Source of the DNA: an uncultured Bacteroidales bacterium
GTDB lineage: Bacteria; Bacteroidota; Bacteroidia; Bacteroidales; UBA932
Assembly: GCA_900316955.1 (NCBI GenBank)
Contig: ONEX01000002.1
Span: 62,001 to 126,000 of the forward strand
Length of the DNA: 64,000 nt
Direction: 5' to 3'
Every line of letters starts with the position of its first letter. Position 1 is the first letter of the stretch. Below are positions 34,601-42,711 of this stretch, in pieces. The translations under genes and the position numbers were made by a program. The notes beneath the pieces are model-generated. The model ran no database searches. It was given only the letters and a program-made list of their open reading frames with translations, and was not told where the DNA came from.

Positions 34601-35918
34601 AAGGCTCGTAGTAGGACGGGAACAGGGCGAGGTCCAGGCCGCACAGCAGGTCGTAATACGGCATGTTGAACACGCCGTCGTTGCCGTTCAGGTAGGACGG
34701 GACGAAGTACACCTTCACCTTGTCACCCACGGAGTTCACGAGTCCGGTCTCCCGGAAACGGCGGGTGATGGTGTCGTACTCGGCGTCCATCAGGTAGTGC
34801 GTGACCTGGGTCTGGTACTGCGAGTCGCCGTCGCCGGCGAGCTTCTGCACCAGGCCGCGGTCGGGACCGTGATGGCCGGAAGGGATGAAGATGAACGCCT
34901 GGATGCTCCGGCCTTCGTAATCGGACCGGTTGAGCTTGTCCAGCGCGTCGATGAACACGTCGATGCCCTTGTTGCGGAACTCGTAGCGGCCGCCGATGCC
35001 GATGAAGACCGCGTTGGCGGGCACTTCCTCGGCGGACATCGCCGTCGCCACCTCCACCAGGCGCTGCCGGGCCGCGTCGTGCAGCTGGACATACTCCTCG
35101 TCGGAGGCGGGGGTGAAGGAGTTCTCGAAGCCGTTCGGCGTCACCACGTCCACAGGGCGCTCCAGGAACTGGGCGCACTCCTTGGCGGTAATCTCGCTCA
35201 CCGTCGTGAACACATCGGCCTCGCGGGCGGCCATCTTCTCCAGGGAGTGGAGGGCCACGACGCCGAAGCGCTGGGCCATCTCGTCCCCATTGAAGTACGG
35301 CATGTCATCATAGAGCCGGAGGTTGTTCCCGGCGATGCAGCGGCCGACGACCGTCGCGTGGGTCGTGAAGACCGTGGCGACGGGGATGTTGGCCCGCTTG
35401 AGCTGCAGCAGGCCCGCGCCGGTCTGCCACTCGTGGAACTGGGCCACGGCGTGGTCGGCCGACGACAGGTTGTAGTTGTAGAAGCTCTCGATCACCTTGC
35501 CGGCCACATAGCCGAACACGGCGGCCTCCTTGTAGTCCCAGTTTCCGGTGATGGAATCCACGCCGAAAGCGGTCCAGAAGTCCGTGAGGATCTCGTCGCT
35601 CTGCGGGAGGAAGGTCTTGTAATCCACCAGCACGGCCACCGGGGTACCGGGAATGTTCCACTTACCCACGCGCAGCCGGAGGCCTTCCGAGGCCGCCTGC
35701 TGCCTCCACGACCGGAACAGGAGCGGATCCTCGATGAAATCGGGATTGCTCGCCCGGTGCATCCAGACATCCGGTCCGATGAGGATGTGATGGCGTCCTA
35801 ACTGGGATTTGAGGTGGAGCGCTTTCGTCGCCACGACGGTATAGATGCCGCCCACCTTGTTGCATACCTCCCAACTGACCTCGAACAGGTAGTCCGGATT
35901 GAGAATATGTCTATCCAT
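31686..35918 (-). CDS. Fused glycogen synthase (GT3-like) and alpha-glucan phosphorylase (GT35)
   Basis: 1410 aa. Residues 1 to about 560 resemble the eukaryote-type glycogen synthase, with FEVSWEVCNKVGGIYTVVATK at the start and FPSYYEPWGYTPLEALAF in the acceptor/NDP-sugar domain. From about 580 the protein is an alpha-glucan phosphorylase: SPLERLSKNLWWCWN, HCNEGHAAFIGLERL, and EASGTSGEKAAMNGT, which holds the PLP lysine. One polypeptide thus carries opposing synthesis and breakdown activities. The fusion is common in Bacteroidetes. It closes the glycogen gene cluster, starting 1 bp after the GH57 stop; ribF follows after 5 bp. Confidence 0.93.
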   Translation of the reverse strand: MDRHILNPDYLFEVSWEVCNKVGGIYTVVATKALHLKSQLGRHHILIGPDVWMHRASNPDFIEDPLLFRSWRQQAASEGLRLRVGKWNIPGTPVAVLVDYKTFLPQSDEILTDFWTAFGVDSITGNWDYKEAAVFGYVAGKVIESFYNYNLSSADHAVAQFHEWQTGAGLLQLKRANIPVATVFTTHATVVGRCIAGNNLRLYDDMPYFNGDEMAQRFGVVALHSLEKMAAREADVFTTVSEITAKECAQFLERPVDVVTPNGFENSFTPASDEEYVQLHDAARQRLVEVATAMSAEEVPANAVFIGIGGRYEFRNKGIDVFIDALDKLNRSDYEGRSIQAFIFIPSGHHGPDRGLVQKLAGDGDSQYQTQVTHYLMDAEYDTITRRFRETGLVNSVGDKVKVYFVPSYLNGNDGVFNMPYYDLLCGLDLALFPSYYEPWGYTPLEALAFRVPTLTTSLAGFGLWVRDHYQGAHPGITVLDRTDSNYEEVVDGVEARVREIAGLELDVRNQYRENAREVAQIALWDNQIAYYQEAYSLALEKVRDALPTYKTKEKTIQYMKSELNNPSWRTVLVTRHLPAKLSPLERLSKNLWWCWNESAKDLFHTIDPEVWHATGHNPLALLDTVSIKRFQQLCADDAFIEKMDAVLAEFDAYMAEKARRTDPSIAYFCMEYGLDTSLKIYSGGLGILAGDYLKETSDMNVNLVAVGFLYRFGYFTQVISGQGYQVANYDAQDFLKIPAMPVMDAEGNWVTTSVAFPGRTITARVWKVEVGRTDLYLLDTDYEANIPEDREVTYHLYGGNWENRLKQELLLGVGGIRALRKLGIDTQVYHCNEGHAAFIGLERLREYIEKDNLDFSEALEVVRASSLFTTHTPVPAGHDAFDEGMLRQYIGHYPERLKVDWETLMSLGKDNPLDPNEKFSMSNLAANISQNVNGVSMLHGKVSQEIFSHMYPGYLPEELFVSYVTNGVHYPTWCAPEWKPVHARVFGDDFQTHHYDKRCFEGIYEVSDQEVWSVKKSLKKKLVGYVRERLQDKSISNHYSPAELVTILENLRDDVLTIGFARRFATYKRATLLFRDLDRLDAIVNNPVRPVQFLFAGKAHPADKAGQDLIKQIVDISKDPRFIGKIIFVPGYDITLAKRMVQGVDVWMNNPTRPLEASGTSGEKAAMNGTMHFSVLDGWWVEGYKEGAGWALPLERTYDDQGFQNELDSATIYQILENDIAPAYYNVDRTTGRSHEWIGYIKNTIAQVACNFTTNRMLTDYMNQFYAPQAARASEVKKDDFKEAREIAAWKKHVRRSWDDVQVISRTEPQAAYDISEKSPLHSELVLNLGDLRPEYVGVELVFAQNDIHGNLHIDQVNELQVVEAQDGTARYAVDVMPATTGAFQVGLRIFAKHPLLPHRQDFECVKWV

Positions 35919-37208
35919 CTACTTCTTCTTGACAGGGGTTTTCCGAGCGGCGGGTTTCTTCTTCACGGGCGCGGCCTCCACTTCGCGGACGGCGGCCTCC
36001 TTGACATCCAGGGCGGCGCGCTTCTCGTCGAGCCGGATCTGGAAGTCGGACAGGACGTTCATATAGTTGATGAACGCCTCGTACGGGGTGTCGTACGGGT
36101 TGAAGTACTTGTGGACCTCACCGTCAGAGAAGAATTTCGTGCACATATAATAGAGATGGTCGCTCTCCTGCAGGTGGCCGAAGTCCTCCCAGAGGTCGGG
36201 ATCGCCCACGATGGAAAGCTTCTCGGTCATCGCGTAGACCTTGTTGAAGGCCTCCTGCTGGAGCTCGTTGCCCAGCCAGGCGGTGATGTCACGCTCCTCG
36301 TCGGCCCAGGAGATGGGATCGGGGACGTCGAGGTCGGCGACCGGCTTGTACTTCTTCGTGGCCTCGGACGGGGTGACGAAGGAGAAGGTGCCGTCGGAGA
36401 TCACGGCCTCCGGAAGGGCCTTCATAAAGTCGAAGATGCCGCTGGAGGCGCTCTGGTGCTCGCCGAAGGTCTCGTAGTCCATGAACAGGTTCACGATGTC
36501 GTCGTTGCGGGCGGAGTCCTTCACCCAGGCGAGATACTTCTCGGCCGTGAGCGGATACATATCCCAGCCCTGGTTGGAGAACCGGAAGGCGATGTCGTCG
36601 GAGAGGCCGTAGTTGCGGAGCAGGAGGTGGAGCTTGGGCTGGGTGTCGCAGCCGTACACGAAATTCGGGCTCTGCCAGCCCATGATGTGGCGGGCGCCCT
36701 CGGTGAGCATCGTCTTGAACCCCAGGCCATAGACCATCTCGCCGATGGCGTTGGAGTAGATGAGCTCGGTGTTGCGGAAGGCGGTCGGAGTGACCCCGAA
36801 CAGGTCCTCGACGGCCTTCTTGTGCTTGAGCACCTGGTGGGTGAACTCGGACTCGGAAGCGAGGGACGCCAGGGAGTGGTAATAGGTCTCGCACAGGAAC
36901 TCCACGCAGCCGGTCTCGGCCAGGGCGCGGAAGCTGTCGATCACGTCCGGCGCGAAGCGCTGGAACTGCTCCAGGGCGGAACCGGAGATGGAGAACGCCA
37001 CCTTGAACTTGCCCTTGTTCGCCTGGATCAGCTGGAGAAGCTGGGCGTTCATCGGGAGATAGCACTTCTGGGCGATGCGGCGGAGGATGGTGCGGTTGGC
37101 GAAGTCGTCATAGTAGTGGGAGTCCTTGCCGATATCGAAGAATCTGTAGAGCCGGAGCCGGGTGGGCTGATGGACCTGGAAATACAGGCAGATGCTTTTG
37201 GAAGCCAT
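35919..37208 (-). CDS. GH57 alpha-amylase/glucanotransferase-like enzyme
   Basis: 429 aa. GH57 enzymes act on alpha-1,4 and alpha-1,6 glucans by retention. Seen are YFQVHQPTRLR (motif 1), EFLCETYYHSLASL (Glu as nucleophile, near 130), and LFMDYETFGEHQ (Asp as acid/base, near 240). The C-terminal 30 residues are rich in Lys, Ala and Pro (PVKKKPAARKTPVKKK), an unusual charged tail that may be a low-complexity anchor. No signal peptide, so it is cytoplasmic and fits glycogen turnover. Tightly packed between the GT4 gene (12 bp) and the synthase/phosphorylase gene (0 bp). Confidence 0.93.
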   Translation of the reverse strand: MASKSICLYFQVHQPTRLRLYRFFDIGKDSHYYDDFANRTILRRIAQKCYLPMNAQLLQLIQANKGKFKVAFSISGSALEQFQRFAPDVIDSFRALAETGCVEFLCETYYHSLASLASESEFTHQVLKHKKAVEDLFGVTPTAFRNTELIYSNAIGEMVYGLGFKTMLTEGARHIMGWQSPNFVYGCDTQPKLHLLLRNYGLSDDIAFRFSNQGWDMYPLTAEKYLAWVKDSARNDDIVNLFMDYETFGEHQSASSGIFDFMKALPEAVISDGTFSFVTPSEATKKYKPVADLDVPDPISWADEERDITAWLGNELQQEAFNKVYAMTEKLSIVGDPDLWEDFGHLQESDHLYYMCTKFFSDGEVHKYFNPYDTPYEAFINYMNVLSDFQIRLDEKRAALDVKEAAVREVEAAPVKKKPAARKTPVKKK

Positions 37209-37220
37209 ATTATTGCGTTT

Positions 37221-38510
37221 TTATTTGACTACTGATTCATACACTTGCTTGAGCTTGGCGGTGGCGCCGTTCCATTTGAGGGCGTTCACTTCGTCGAAAC
37301 CGGCCCGGGCGGAGAAGTCCGCGAGGGCGGGATAGTTGAGGAGGGCGTAGATCTCGTCGGCCATCGCGTCCACGTCCCAGAAGTCCACCTTGAAGGCGTA
37401 CTTGAGGACTTCGGCGGCGCCGGACTGCTTGGAGATGATGGACGGGACGCCGGTCCGCATCGCCTCGAGGGGCGAGATGCCGAACGGCTCGGAGATGGAC
37501 GGCATGATGTACACGTCCGAGAGGGCGAACATCTTCTGCACGTCGGCCCCGCGGAGGAAGCCCGTGAAATGGAAGCGGTCGGAGATGCCCAGCCGCGCGG
37601 CGTGGCGGATGCAGCGGTTCATCATGTCGCCGCTGCCGGCCATCACGAAGCGTACGTTCTTGGTGCGCTTGAGCACCTTCGCGGCGGCTTCGATGAAATA
37701 CTCGGGACCTTTCTGGTAGGTGATGCGGCCCAGGAAGGTGACGACCTTCTCCTTGACGCCGCGCTCGACCACGAGGTTCTCGCGGCCGCTGAAATCCACG
37801 GCGTTGTGGACGGTGACCACCTTGCCGGGGTCGATGCCGTACCGGTTGATGACGATGTTGCGGGTGAGGTTGGAGACCGTCACCACGCGGTCGGCCATCA
37901 TCATTCCCTTCTTCTCGATCGCGAAGACGCGGGTGTCGATGTTGTCGACGCTGCCGCGGTCGAAGGAGGTGGCGTGGACGTGGATCACCAGGGGCTTGCC
38001 GGTCAGCTCCTTGGCGGCGATGCCGGCGTAGTAGGTGAGCCAGTCGTGGGCGTGGATGACGTCGAACTCGTCCTTGCGCTGCAAGGCGATCGTACCGCCC
38101 ACCATCGCGTAGCGGGCGACCTCCTCCATCAGGTTCGCGCCGTACTTGCCGGAGAACTTGTACTTCTGGCCGTAGCTGATGGAGAAGTCCTTCACCTGGC
38201 GCTTGCGGTCCTCGTCGACGAGCCGGGAGAACTCTTCCGGATCAGCGTAGGGGACCATGTTGGTGCCGATGTGGATGAACTTGACCTTATCCAGATATTC
38301 TTCGACCGTCTCGGAGACCGTGTCCACCGCGACGTCGCTGGCGTTGATGATGGTCGTGGCGCTCTGGTCTTCGTCGCCGGAGGCGGACGGCATCACGAAC
38401 AGGGTTTCGACGCCGTTGTAGGCGAGACCCTTGACAATGCCTTCGCAGGCCGTACCCAGACCGCCTGCGATATGGGGAGGAAACTCCCAACCGAACATAA
38501 GGACTCTCAT
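37221..38510 (-). CDS. Glycosyltransferase, glycogen synthase-like (GT4/GT5 type)
   Basis: 429 aa of the GT-B fold. The N-terminus MRVLMFGWEFPPHIAGGLG matches bacterial glycogen/starch synthase-like proteins. HAHDWLTYYAG, FLGRITYQKGPEYFIEAA and PSISEPFGISPLEAM are the usual donor-site signatures. Placed inside the glycogen cluster, 3 bp after the debranching gene and 12 bp before GH57, it most likely builds or primes alpha-glucan, though a dedicated GT3-like synthase is also present in the fused protein. Which of the two is the main synthase cannot be told. Confidence 0.9.
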   Translation of the reverse strand: MRVLMFGWEFPPHIAGGLGTACEGIVKGLAYNGVETLFVMPSASGDEDQSATTIINASDVAVDTVSETVEEYLDKVKFIHIGTNMVPYADPEEFSRLVDEDRKRQVKDFSISYGQKYKFSGKYGANLMEEVARYAMVGGTIALQRKDEFDVIHAHDWLTYYAGIAAKELTGKPLVIHVHATSFDRGSVDNIDTRVFAIEKKGMMMADRVVTVSNLTRNIVINRYGIDPGKVVTVHNAVDFSGRENLVVERGVKEKVVTFLGRITYQKGPEYFIEAAAKVLKRTKNVRFVMAGSGDMMNRCIRHAARLGISDRFHFTGFLRGADVQKMFALSDVYIMPSISEPFGISPLEAMRTGVPSIISKQSGAAEVLKYAFKVDFWDVDAMADEIYALLNYPALADFSARAGFDEVNALKWNGATAKLKQVYESVVK

Positions 38511-38513
38511 CGT

Positions 38514-40451
38514 TTATGCCTCCTTGTATTTTTCGATCAACCAGTTGATGTTCAGCAGGGCGGACGTCGCCGTCGCGGAGGAGATGGCTCCGTGCGGCTC
38601 ATGGGGCGGATCGCCGTCGTAGAGTTCGGAGAAGCAGCCGACGCCGTGCTTGGAGAGGTCCTCGTAGAAGCCCTCGGTCAGGTATTCGGCCCGTTTGATG
38701 AAGTTCTTGCCCTCCATATTGAAGCTGGCGTAGCAGTACTGGGCCAGCAGGTAGGTCCAGGCGCAGCCGTTGTTGTAGGCGAGGTCGCGCTCGATCTGGT
38801 TGCCTTCGTACACGCCCTTGTACTTGCTGTCGCGCGGGGACAGGGTGCGGATGCCCCGGCGGGTGAGGAGTTCGTTGCGCACCAGGCGCATCACCGAATG
38901 GATGACCTCGTCGGAGACGGGCTTGTAGTCCAAGGACACGGCCCACAGCTGGTTCGGACGGAGGTCGAGGTTCTGGCCGTAGCCGTCCACATAGTCGGCG
39001 AGGAAGCCGAACTCCGCGTTCCAGAAGGTAGGCTGGAAGTTGCGGAGGACGAGTTCGCGGACCGGGGTCCACTGCTTGATGAAGTCGCTGTTCTTGCTGC
39101 CGTACTTCGCCTCCAGGTCGAGGGCGAAGCACAGGGCGTTGTACCAGAGGGCGTTGGTCTCCACCTGGTAGCCCGGACGCTCGGTGACCGCGCGGCCGTT
39201 GATATAGGCGTTCATCCAGGAGAGGGCGACGCCGTCCACCTGGGCCCACAGGAGGCCGTTCGGATGCATGGCCACTTCCTTGCGATGGCCCGGCAGGTAG
39301 CTCTCGAGGATGCCCTTCAGGGTCTTTCCGTACTTGGTCCAGACGTGCTTCTCGTTGTTGGCGTAGGCGATGTACTGCTGGAGGGTGACCGTCATGAAGA
39401 GCGGGGCTTCCACCTGCGTGGTGCGGTGGAACAGGCGCTCCGGCTCGTCGGCGATCAGGTTGTCCAGGATCTCCTCGAATTCCTTCGGGTCATTCTTGCC
39501 GTAGAGGGTGAGGCCGGCGAGGGAATAGAGGGTCTCGCGCAGGAGGCCGGTGAAGAGCCAGGAATAACCGGCGACGATCTGCTTCTTGCCGCCGCTGTCG
39601 CGGATCAGGAGGTCCGCCTGGCGGACGAGTTGGTCGTGGAACGAGGTGATGGGGCCGATCTTGCTCACCATCCCTTCGAACTTGCGCTTGAGGCCGGCCT
39701 TCGCGACGGGGGCGTCGGCATTGGCGGAGAAGACCACGGACTCGCCGCTCTTGAGCTCCAGTTCGAAGGAGCCGGGGACGAAGAGGTCCTCGCGGCAGTC
39801 GAAGCCGCGGCGCATCTCGTCGGAATAGGTGACCCCGTTGTACCAGCAGGGAGCCTGGTTGAACTTGCTCTGGCCGCTCACCTGGAGGTTCAGGTCCGGG
39901 AATCCTTCATACAGGTTGAAGGAAACGCCGCCCTCGATCTCCTTCGCCGCGGTGCGGGCGTCGCCGTTCTGCTGCGTCAGGTCGTGGACCCGGCGGAAGG
40001 AAAGGAAGGGCTTGAGCTCGAGGCGGACGGGGGCCGGCGACTTCACCAGTTCGTACTTGATGAGGAGCTGGTTGCTGTCCTGGGACAGGACGAGGCTCTT
40101 GCGGAAGACGATCTCGCCGATCTTGTAGGTGACCATCGGGACCGGGTCGGCGTCGAAGTCCACGATGTACTTGTGCCCGCGCGGCTCATAGATGTCCCCG
40201 TAGCAATGGATGCCCAGGTTGAACCGCTTCCCCCGCAGGGTAAGGCTTTCGTCAAGGGAGGACAGCAGCATGTAGCGGTAGCCTCCGAACTTGTCCACCG
40301 GAACGGCCAGGAGGCCGTGGTAGCGGCGCGTGTTGCAAGTCACGATGGACGTGTTGCAATACGCGCCGGTCTTGCTCGCGAGCAGGATTTCCCGCTTCAG
40401 CGAGTAGGACAGGTTGACGAGCTCAGACTTGTTGAATTTCAAAAAAGCCAT
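38514..40451 (-). CDS. Glycogen debranching enzyme (amylo-alpha-1,6-glucosidase type)
   Basis: 645 aa. The N-terminal beta domain (about 1-260) has RRYHGLLAVPVD, and a C-terminal (alpha/alpha)6 toroid of GH133 type begins near 290 with IVAGYSWLF and ends with AYNNGCAWTYLLAQYCYAS. The family hydrolyses alpha-1,6 branch points exposed after phosphorolysis. No signal peptide. Between glgB (11 bp) and the GT4 gene (3 bp) in the cluster. Gene name varies between species; I therefore leave the symbol empty. Confidence 0.93.
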   Translation of the reverse strand: MAFLKFNKSELVNLSYSLKREILLASKTGAYCNTSIVTCNTRRYHGLLAVPVDKFGGYRYMLLSSLDESLTLRGKRFNLGIHCYGDIYEPRGHKYIVDFDADPVPMVTYKIGEIVFRKSLVLSQDSNQLLIKYELVKSPAPVRLELKPFLSFRRVHDLTQQNGDARTAAKEIEGGVSFNLYEGFPDLNLQVSGQSKFNQAPCWYNGVTYSDEMRRGFDCREDLFVPGSFELELKSGESVVFSANADAPVAKAGLKRKFEGMVSKIGPITSFHDQLVRQADLLIRDSGGKKQIVAGYSWLFTGLLRETLYSLAGLTLYGKNDPKEFEEILDNLIADEPERLFHRTTQVEAPLFMTVTLQQYIAYANNEKHVWTKYGKTLKGILESYLPGHRKEVAMHPNGLLWAQVDGVALSWMNAYINGRAVTERPGYQVETNALWYNALCFALDLEAKYGSKNSDFIKQWTPVRELVLRNFQPTFWNAEFGFLADYVDGYGQNLDLRPNQLWAVSLDYKPVSDEVIHSVMRLVRNELLTRRGIRTLSPRDSKYKGVYEGNQIERDLAYNNGCAWTYLLAQYCYASFNMEGKNFIKRAEYLTEGFYEDLSKHGVGCFSELYDGDPPHEPHGAISSATATSALLNINWLIEKYKEA

Positions 40452-40462
40452 ATTCGTCTCAA

Positions 40463-42460
40463 TTATAATTTCTTCAATACGACAGCGCTGCGGGAGGGGA
40501 GGTAGAGATACAAGGTATCGCTATAGCGCGGGTTGCCGTTGGGCGATTTCTCGGGAACGGTTAGATGATGCTCTCCCGCAACGGTACGGCCGAACCCGTT
40601 GAACTTGGGGTCGTCGCTGTCAAGGATATTCACCCATTCTCCGGCGGGCGCCGCGAATCCGTAATCCGCATAGGAACCCGTCGCCGAGAAATTCAGCGCA
40701 AAGATACAGTTTTTACGTCTGAAAATCAAGATTTTCTTCTCCTCGTCCTGCACCAGGAGCTCCGGAGCCTCGAAAAGGACCTTTTCGTCGCGGATGAGAT
40801 GGACCATCGCCTCGTCGAAATTCCGGAGGTATCTGTAGCGGAGATAGTCCGGGTCCGCGAGGGACCACTGCCGGCGGGCGTGCTTGTAGGACCAGCCGTT
40901 CCCCTCGCGGGGGAAGTCGATCCATTCGGGATGGCCGAACTCGTTGCCCATGAAATTGAGGTAGCCGTCGCCCGCGGTGGCGGCGGTCACCAGGCGGATC
41001 ATCTTGTGGAGAGCGATGCCGCGGTCCACGACGGGATTCCGGGACTCGGTGTTCATGGAGAAGTACATTTCCTTGTCCATCAGCCTGAAAATCAAGGTCT
41101 TGTCCCCCACCAGCGCCTGGTCGTGGCACTCGGCGTAGGAGATGGTCTTTTCGTCGGCGCGTTTGTTGGTGAGCTGCCACCAGATCTCGCCCACGGACCA
41201 CTGCTCGTCGGAGAGCTCCTTGATCCACTTGATCCAGTGGTCCGCGACGCCCATCGACATCCGGAAGTCGAAGCCCACGCCGCCGGCCGCGAGCGGGGCG
41301 GCCAGGCCGGCCATGCCGGAGACGTCCTCGGCGATGGTGAAGGCGTTCGGGTCCATCTCCTTCACGAGGATGTTCGCGAGGGCGAGGTACGTCACCGCGT
41401 TCTCGTCCACGCCCTGGTTGAAGTAGTTGTCATAGCCCACGAAATCCTTCCCGAGGCCGTGATCCCAGTACAGCATGGAGGTGACGCCGTCGAAACGGAA
41501 ACCGTCGATGTGGTACTCCTCCATCCAGTACTTCACGTTGGACAGGAGGAAGTACTTGGTCTCGTCCTTGCCGTAGTCGAAGCAGCGGGAGCCCCAGGCC
41601 GGATGGTGGCCCTGCGGGCCGGAGTAGAAGTACAGATGGTCGGTGCCGTCGAAGTTCGAGAGGCCCTCGGCCTCGTTGTCCACGCTGTGGCTGTGCACGA
41701 TGTCCATCACCACGGCGATGCCCTTGCCGTGCGCGTCGTCCACCAGGCGCTTGAACTCTTCCGGCGTGCCGAAACGGGAGCTAAGGGCGTAGAAATTGGA
41801 CACCTGGTACCCGAAGGAGCCGTAGTAGGGATGCTCCTGCAGGGCCATGATCTGGAGGGTGTCGTACCCGAGCTTCTTCACCTTCGGGAGGACGGTGGTG
41901 CGGAAGTCCTCGAACGAGGCGACCTTCTCCTGCTCGGAAGACATGCCGATATGGCATTCATAGATCATCGGGTGCGGGCGCTTGCCGGCGTGCCCGTGCT
42001 TCCAGACATACTTCTCGGCCGGAGCCCACACCTGCGCCGCAAAGGCCTTCGTGATCTCGTCCTGGACGGCGCGGGTCACGTACGAGGGGAGACGCTCCCC
42101 CGCCCCGCCGGGCCACTCGATATACAGCTTGTACAACTCGCCATGCTGCAGCATGAACGACGGGAGGGAAAGCTCCCAGTTGCCGCCGCCCGTGGGCTGC
42201 AGGGCATAGGCGTCCGTCCGCTTCCAGTTGTTGAAATCGCCCACCAGGTAGATCTTGGTGGCGTTCGGGGCCCACTCGCGGAAGATCCAGGAGCCGTCGT
42301 CGCAGCGGTGCAGGCCGTAGTACATGTGGTTGTTCACGGCGTCCTTCAGCAGGCCGTCGCCGGCGATGTGCCGCTTCATGCCCATGATCCGTTCGTGGCG
42401 GGCCTGGATGGCCTCCTTGTACGGCATCAGGTACGGGTCGGTTTCGTAAAGTTTTTTCAT
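40463..42460 (-). CDS. glgB: 1,4-alpha-glucan branching enzyme (GH13)
   Basis: 665 aa from MKKLYETDPYL at 42460. A CBM48 domain (SWIFREWAPNATKIYLVGDF) precedes the GH13 barrel. Catalytic motifs are VMDIVHSHS, GFRFDGVTSM (nucleophile Asp), TIAEDVSGM (Glu), and SYAECHDQA. An earlier in-frame ATG (42469) lies within a 28-bp repeat; MTDMKK from it is possible, but MKK is the commoner family start. It transfers alpha-1,4 chains to form alpha-1,6 branches in glycogen. It leads the glycogen genes, preceded by xseB. Confidence 0.95.
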   Translation of the reverse strand: MKKLYETDPYLMPYKEAIQARHERIMGMKRHIAGDGLLKDAVNNHMYYGLHRCDDGSWIFREWAPNATKIYLVGDFNNWKRTDAYALQPTGGGNWELSLPSFMLQHGELYKLYIEWPGGAGERLPSYVTRAVQDEITKAFAAQVWAPAEKYVWKHGHAGKRPHPMIYECHIGMSSEQEKVASFEDFRTTVLPKVKKLGYDTLQIMALQEHPYYGSFGYQVSNFYALSSRFGTPEEFKRLVDDAHGKGIAVVMDIVHSHSVDNEAEGLSNFDGTDHLYFYSGPQGHHPAWGSRCFDYGKDETKYFLLSNVKYWMEEYHIDGFRFDGVTSMLYWDHGLGKDFVGYDNYFNQGVDENAVTYLALANILVKEMDPNAFTIAEDVSGMAGLAAPLAAGGVGFDFRMSMGVADHWIKWIKELSDEQWSVGEIWWQLTNKRADEKTISYAECHDQALVGDKTLIFRLMDKEMYFSMNTESRNPVVDRGIALHKMIRLVTAATAGDGYLNFMGNEFGHPEWIDFPREGNGWSYKHARRQWSLADPDYLRYRYLRNFDEAMVHLIRDEKVLFEAPELLVQDEEKKILIFRRKNCIFALNFSATGSYADYGFAAPAGEWVNILDSDDPKFNGFGRTVAGEHHLTVPEKSPNGNPRYSDTLYLYLPSRSAVVLKKL

Positions 42461-42463
42461 ATC

Positions 42464-42491
42464 TGTCATGTCGAGCTTGTCGAGAAATCTA
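42464..42491. repeat. 28-bp palindromic repeat at the xseB/glgB junction
   Basis: Contains TCGAGCTTGTCGA (near-palindrome) between TGTCAT and GAAATCTA. It holds the xseB stop and an alternative glgB ATG. One base differs from the copy at 42684-42711. Confidence 0.85.
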
Positions 42492-42689
42492 GTCCTCGTC
42501 CAGTTTGTCAATCCTTTCCTGCACGGTGCGCAGATACGCCCGGCAGGCCTTCAGCAGCCCGTTGCTCCGGGCCACGAGCGCGTCGATGTCGTCCAGCTTC
42601 GTGGCCGGATCCTCCACCTTCGCGGCAATCTTCTCCAACTCCTCCACCGCTTTCGCGTAATCGAACTTTTCTTCCATATCCTTTGTCAT
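42489..42689 (-). CDS. xseB: Exonuclease VII small subunit
   Basis: 66 aa. XseB is a short helical protein that wraps XseA in the ssDNA exonuclease VII complex. FDYAKAVEELEKIAAKVE is the family signature. The start could be the ATG at 42689, which overlaps the xseA stop (ATGA), or MEEK at 42677; the second matches the usual XseB beginning. Start and stop codons both lie in or touch copies of a 28-bp repeat. Confidence 0.92.
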   Translation of the reverse strand: MTKDMEEKFDYAKAVEELEKIAAKVEDPATKLDDIDALVARSNGLLKACRAYLRTVQERIDKLDED

Positions 42690-42711
42690 TTCGAGCTTGT
42701 CGAGAAATCTA
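42684..42711. repeat. 28-bp palindromic repeat at the xseA/xseB junction
   Basis: The same unit as 42464-42491. In the xseA frame it encodes the last residues DFSTSSK and the TGA; in the xseB frame it gives the upstream ATG. Confidence 0.85.
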
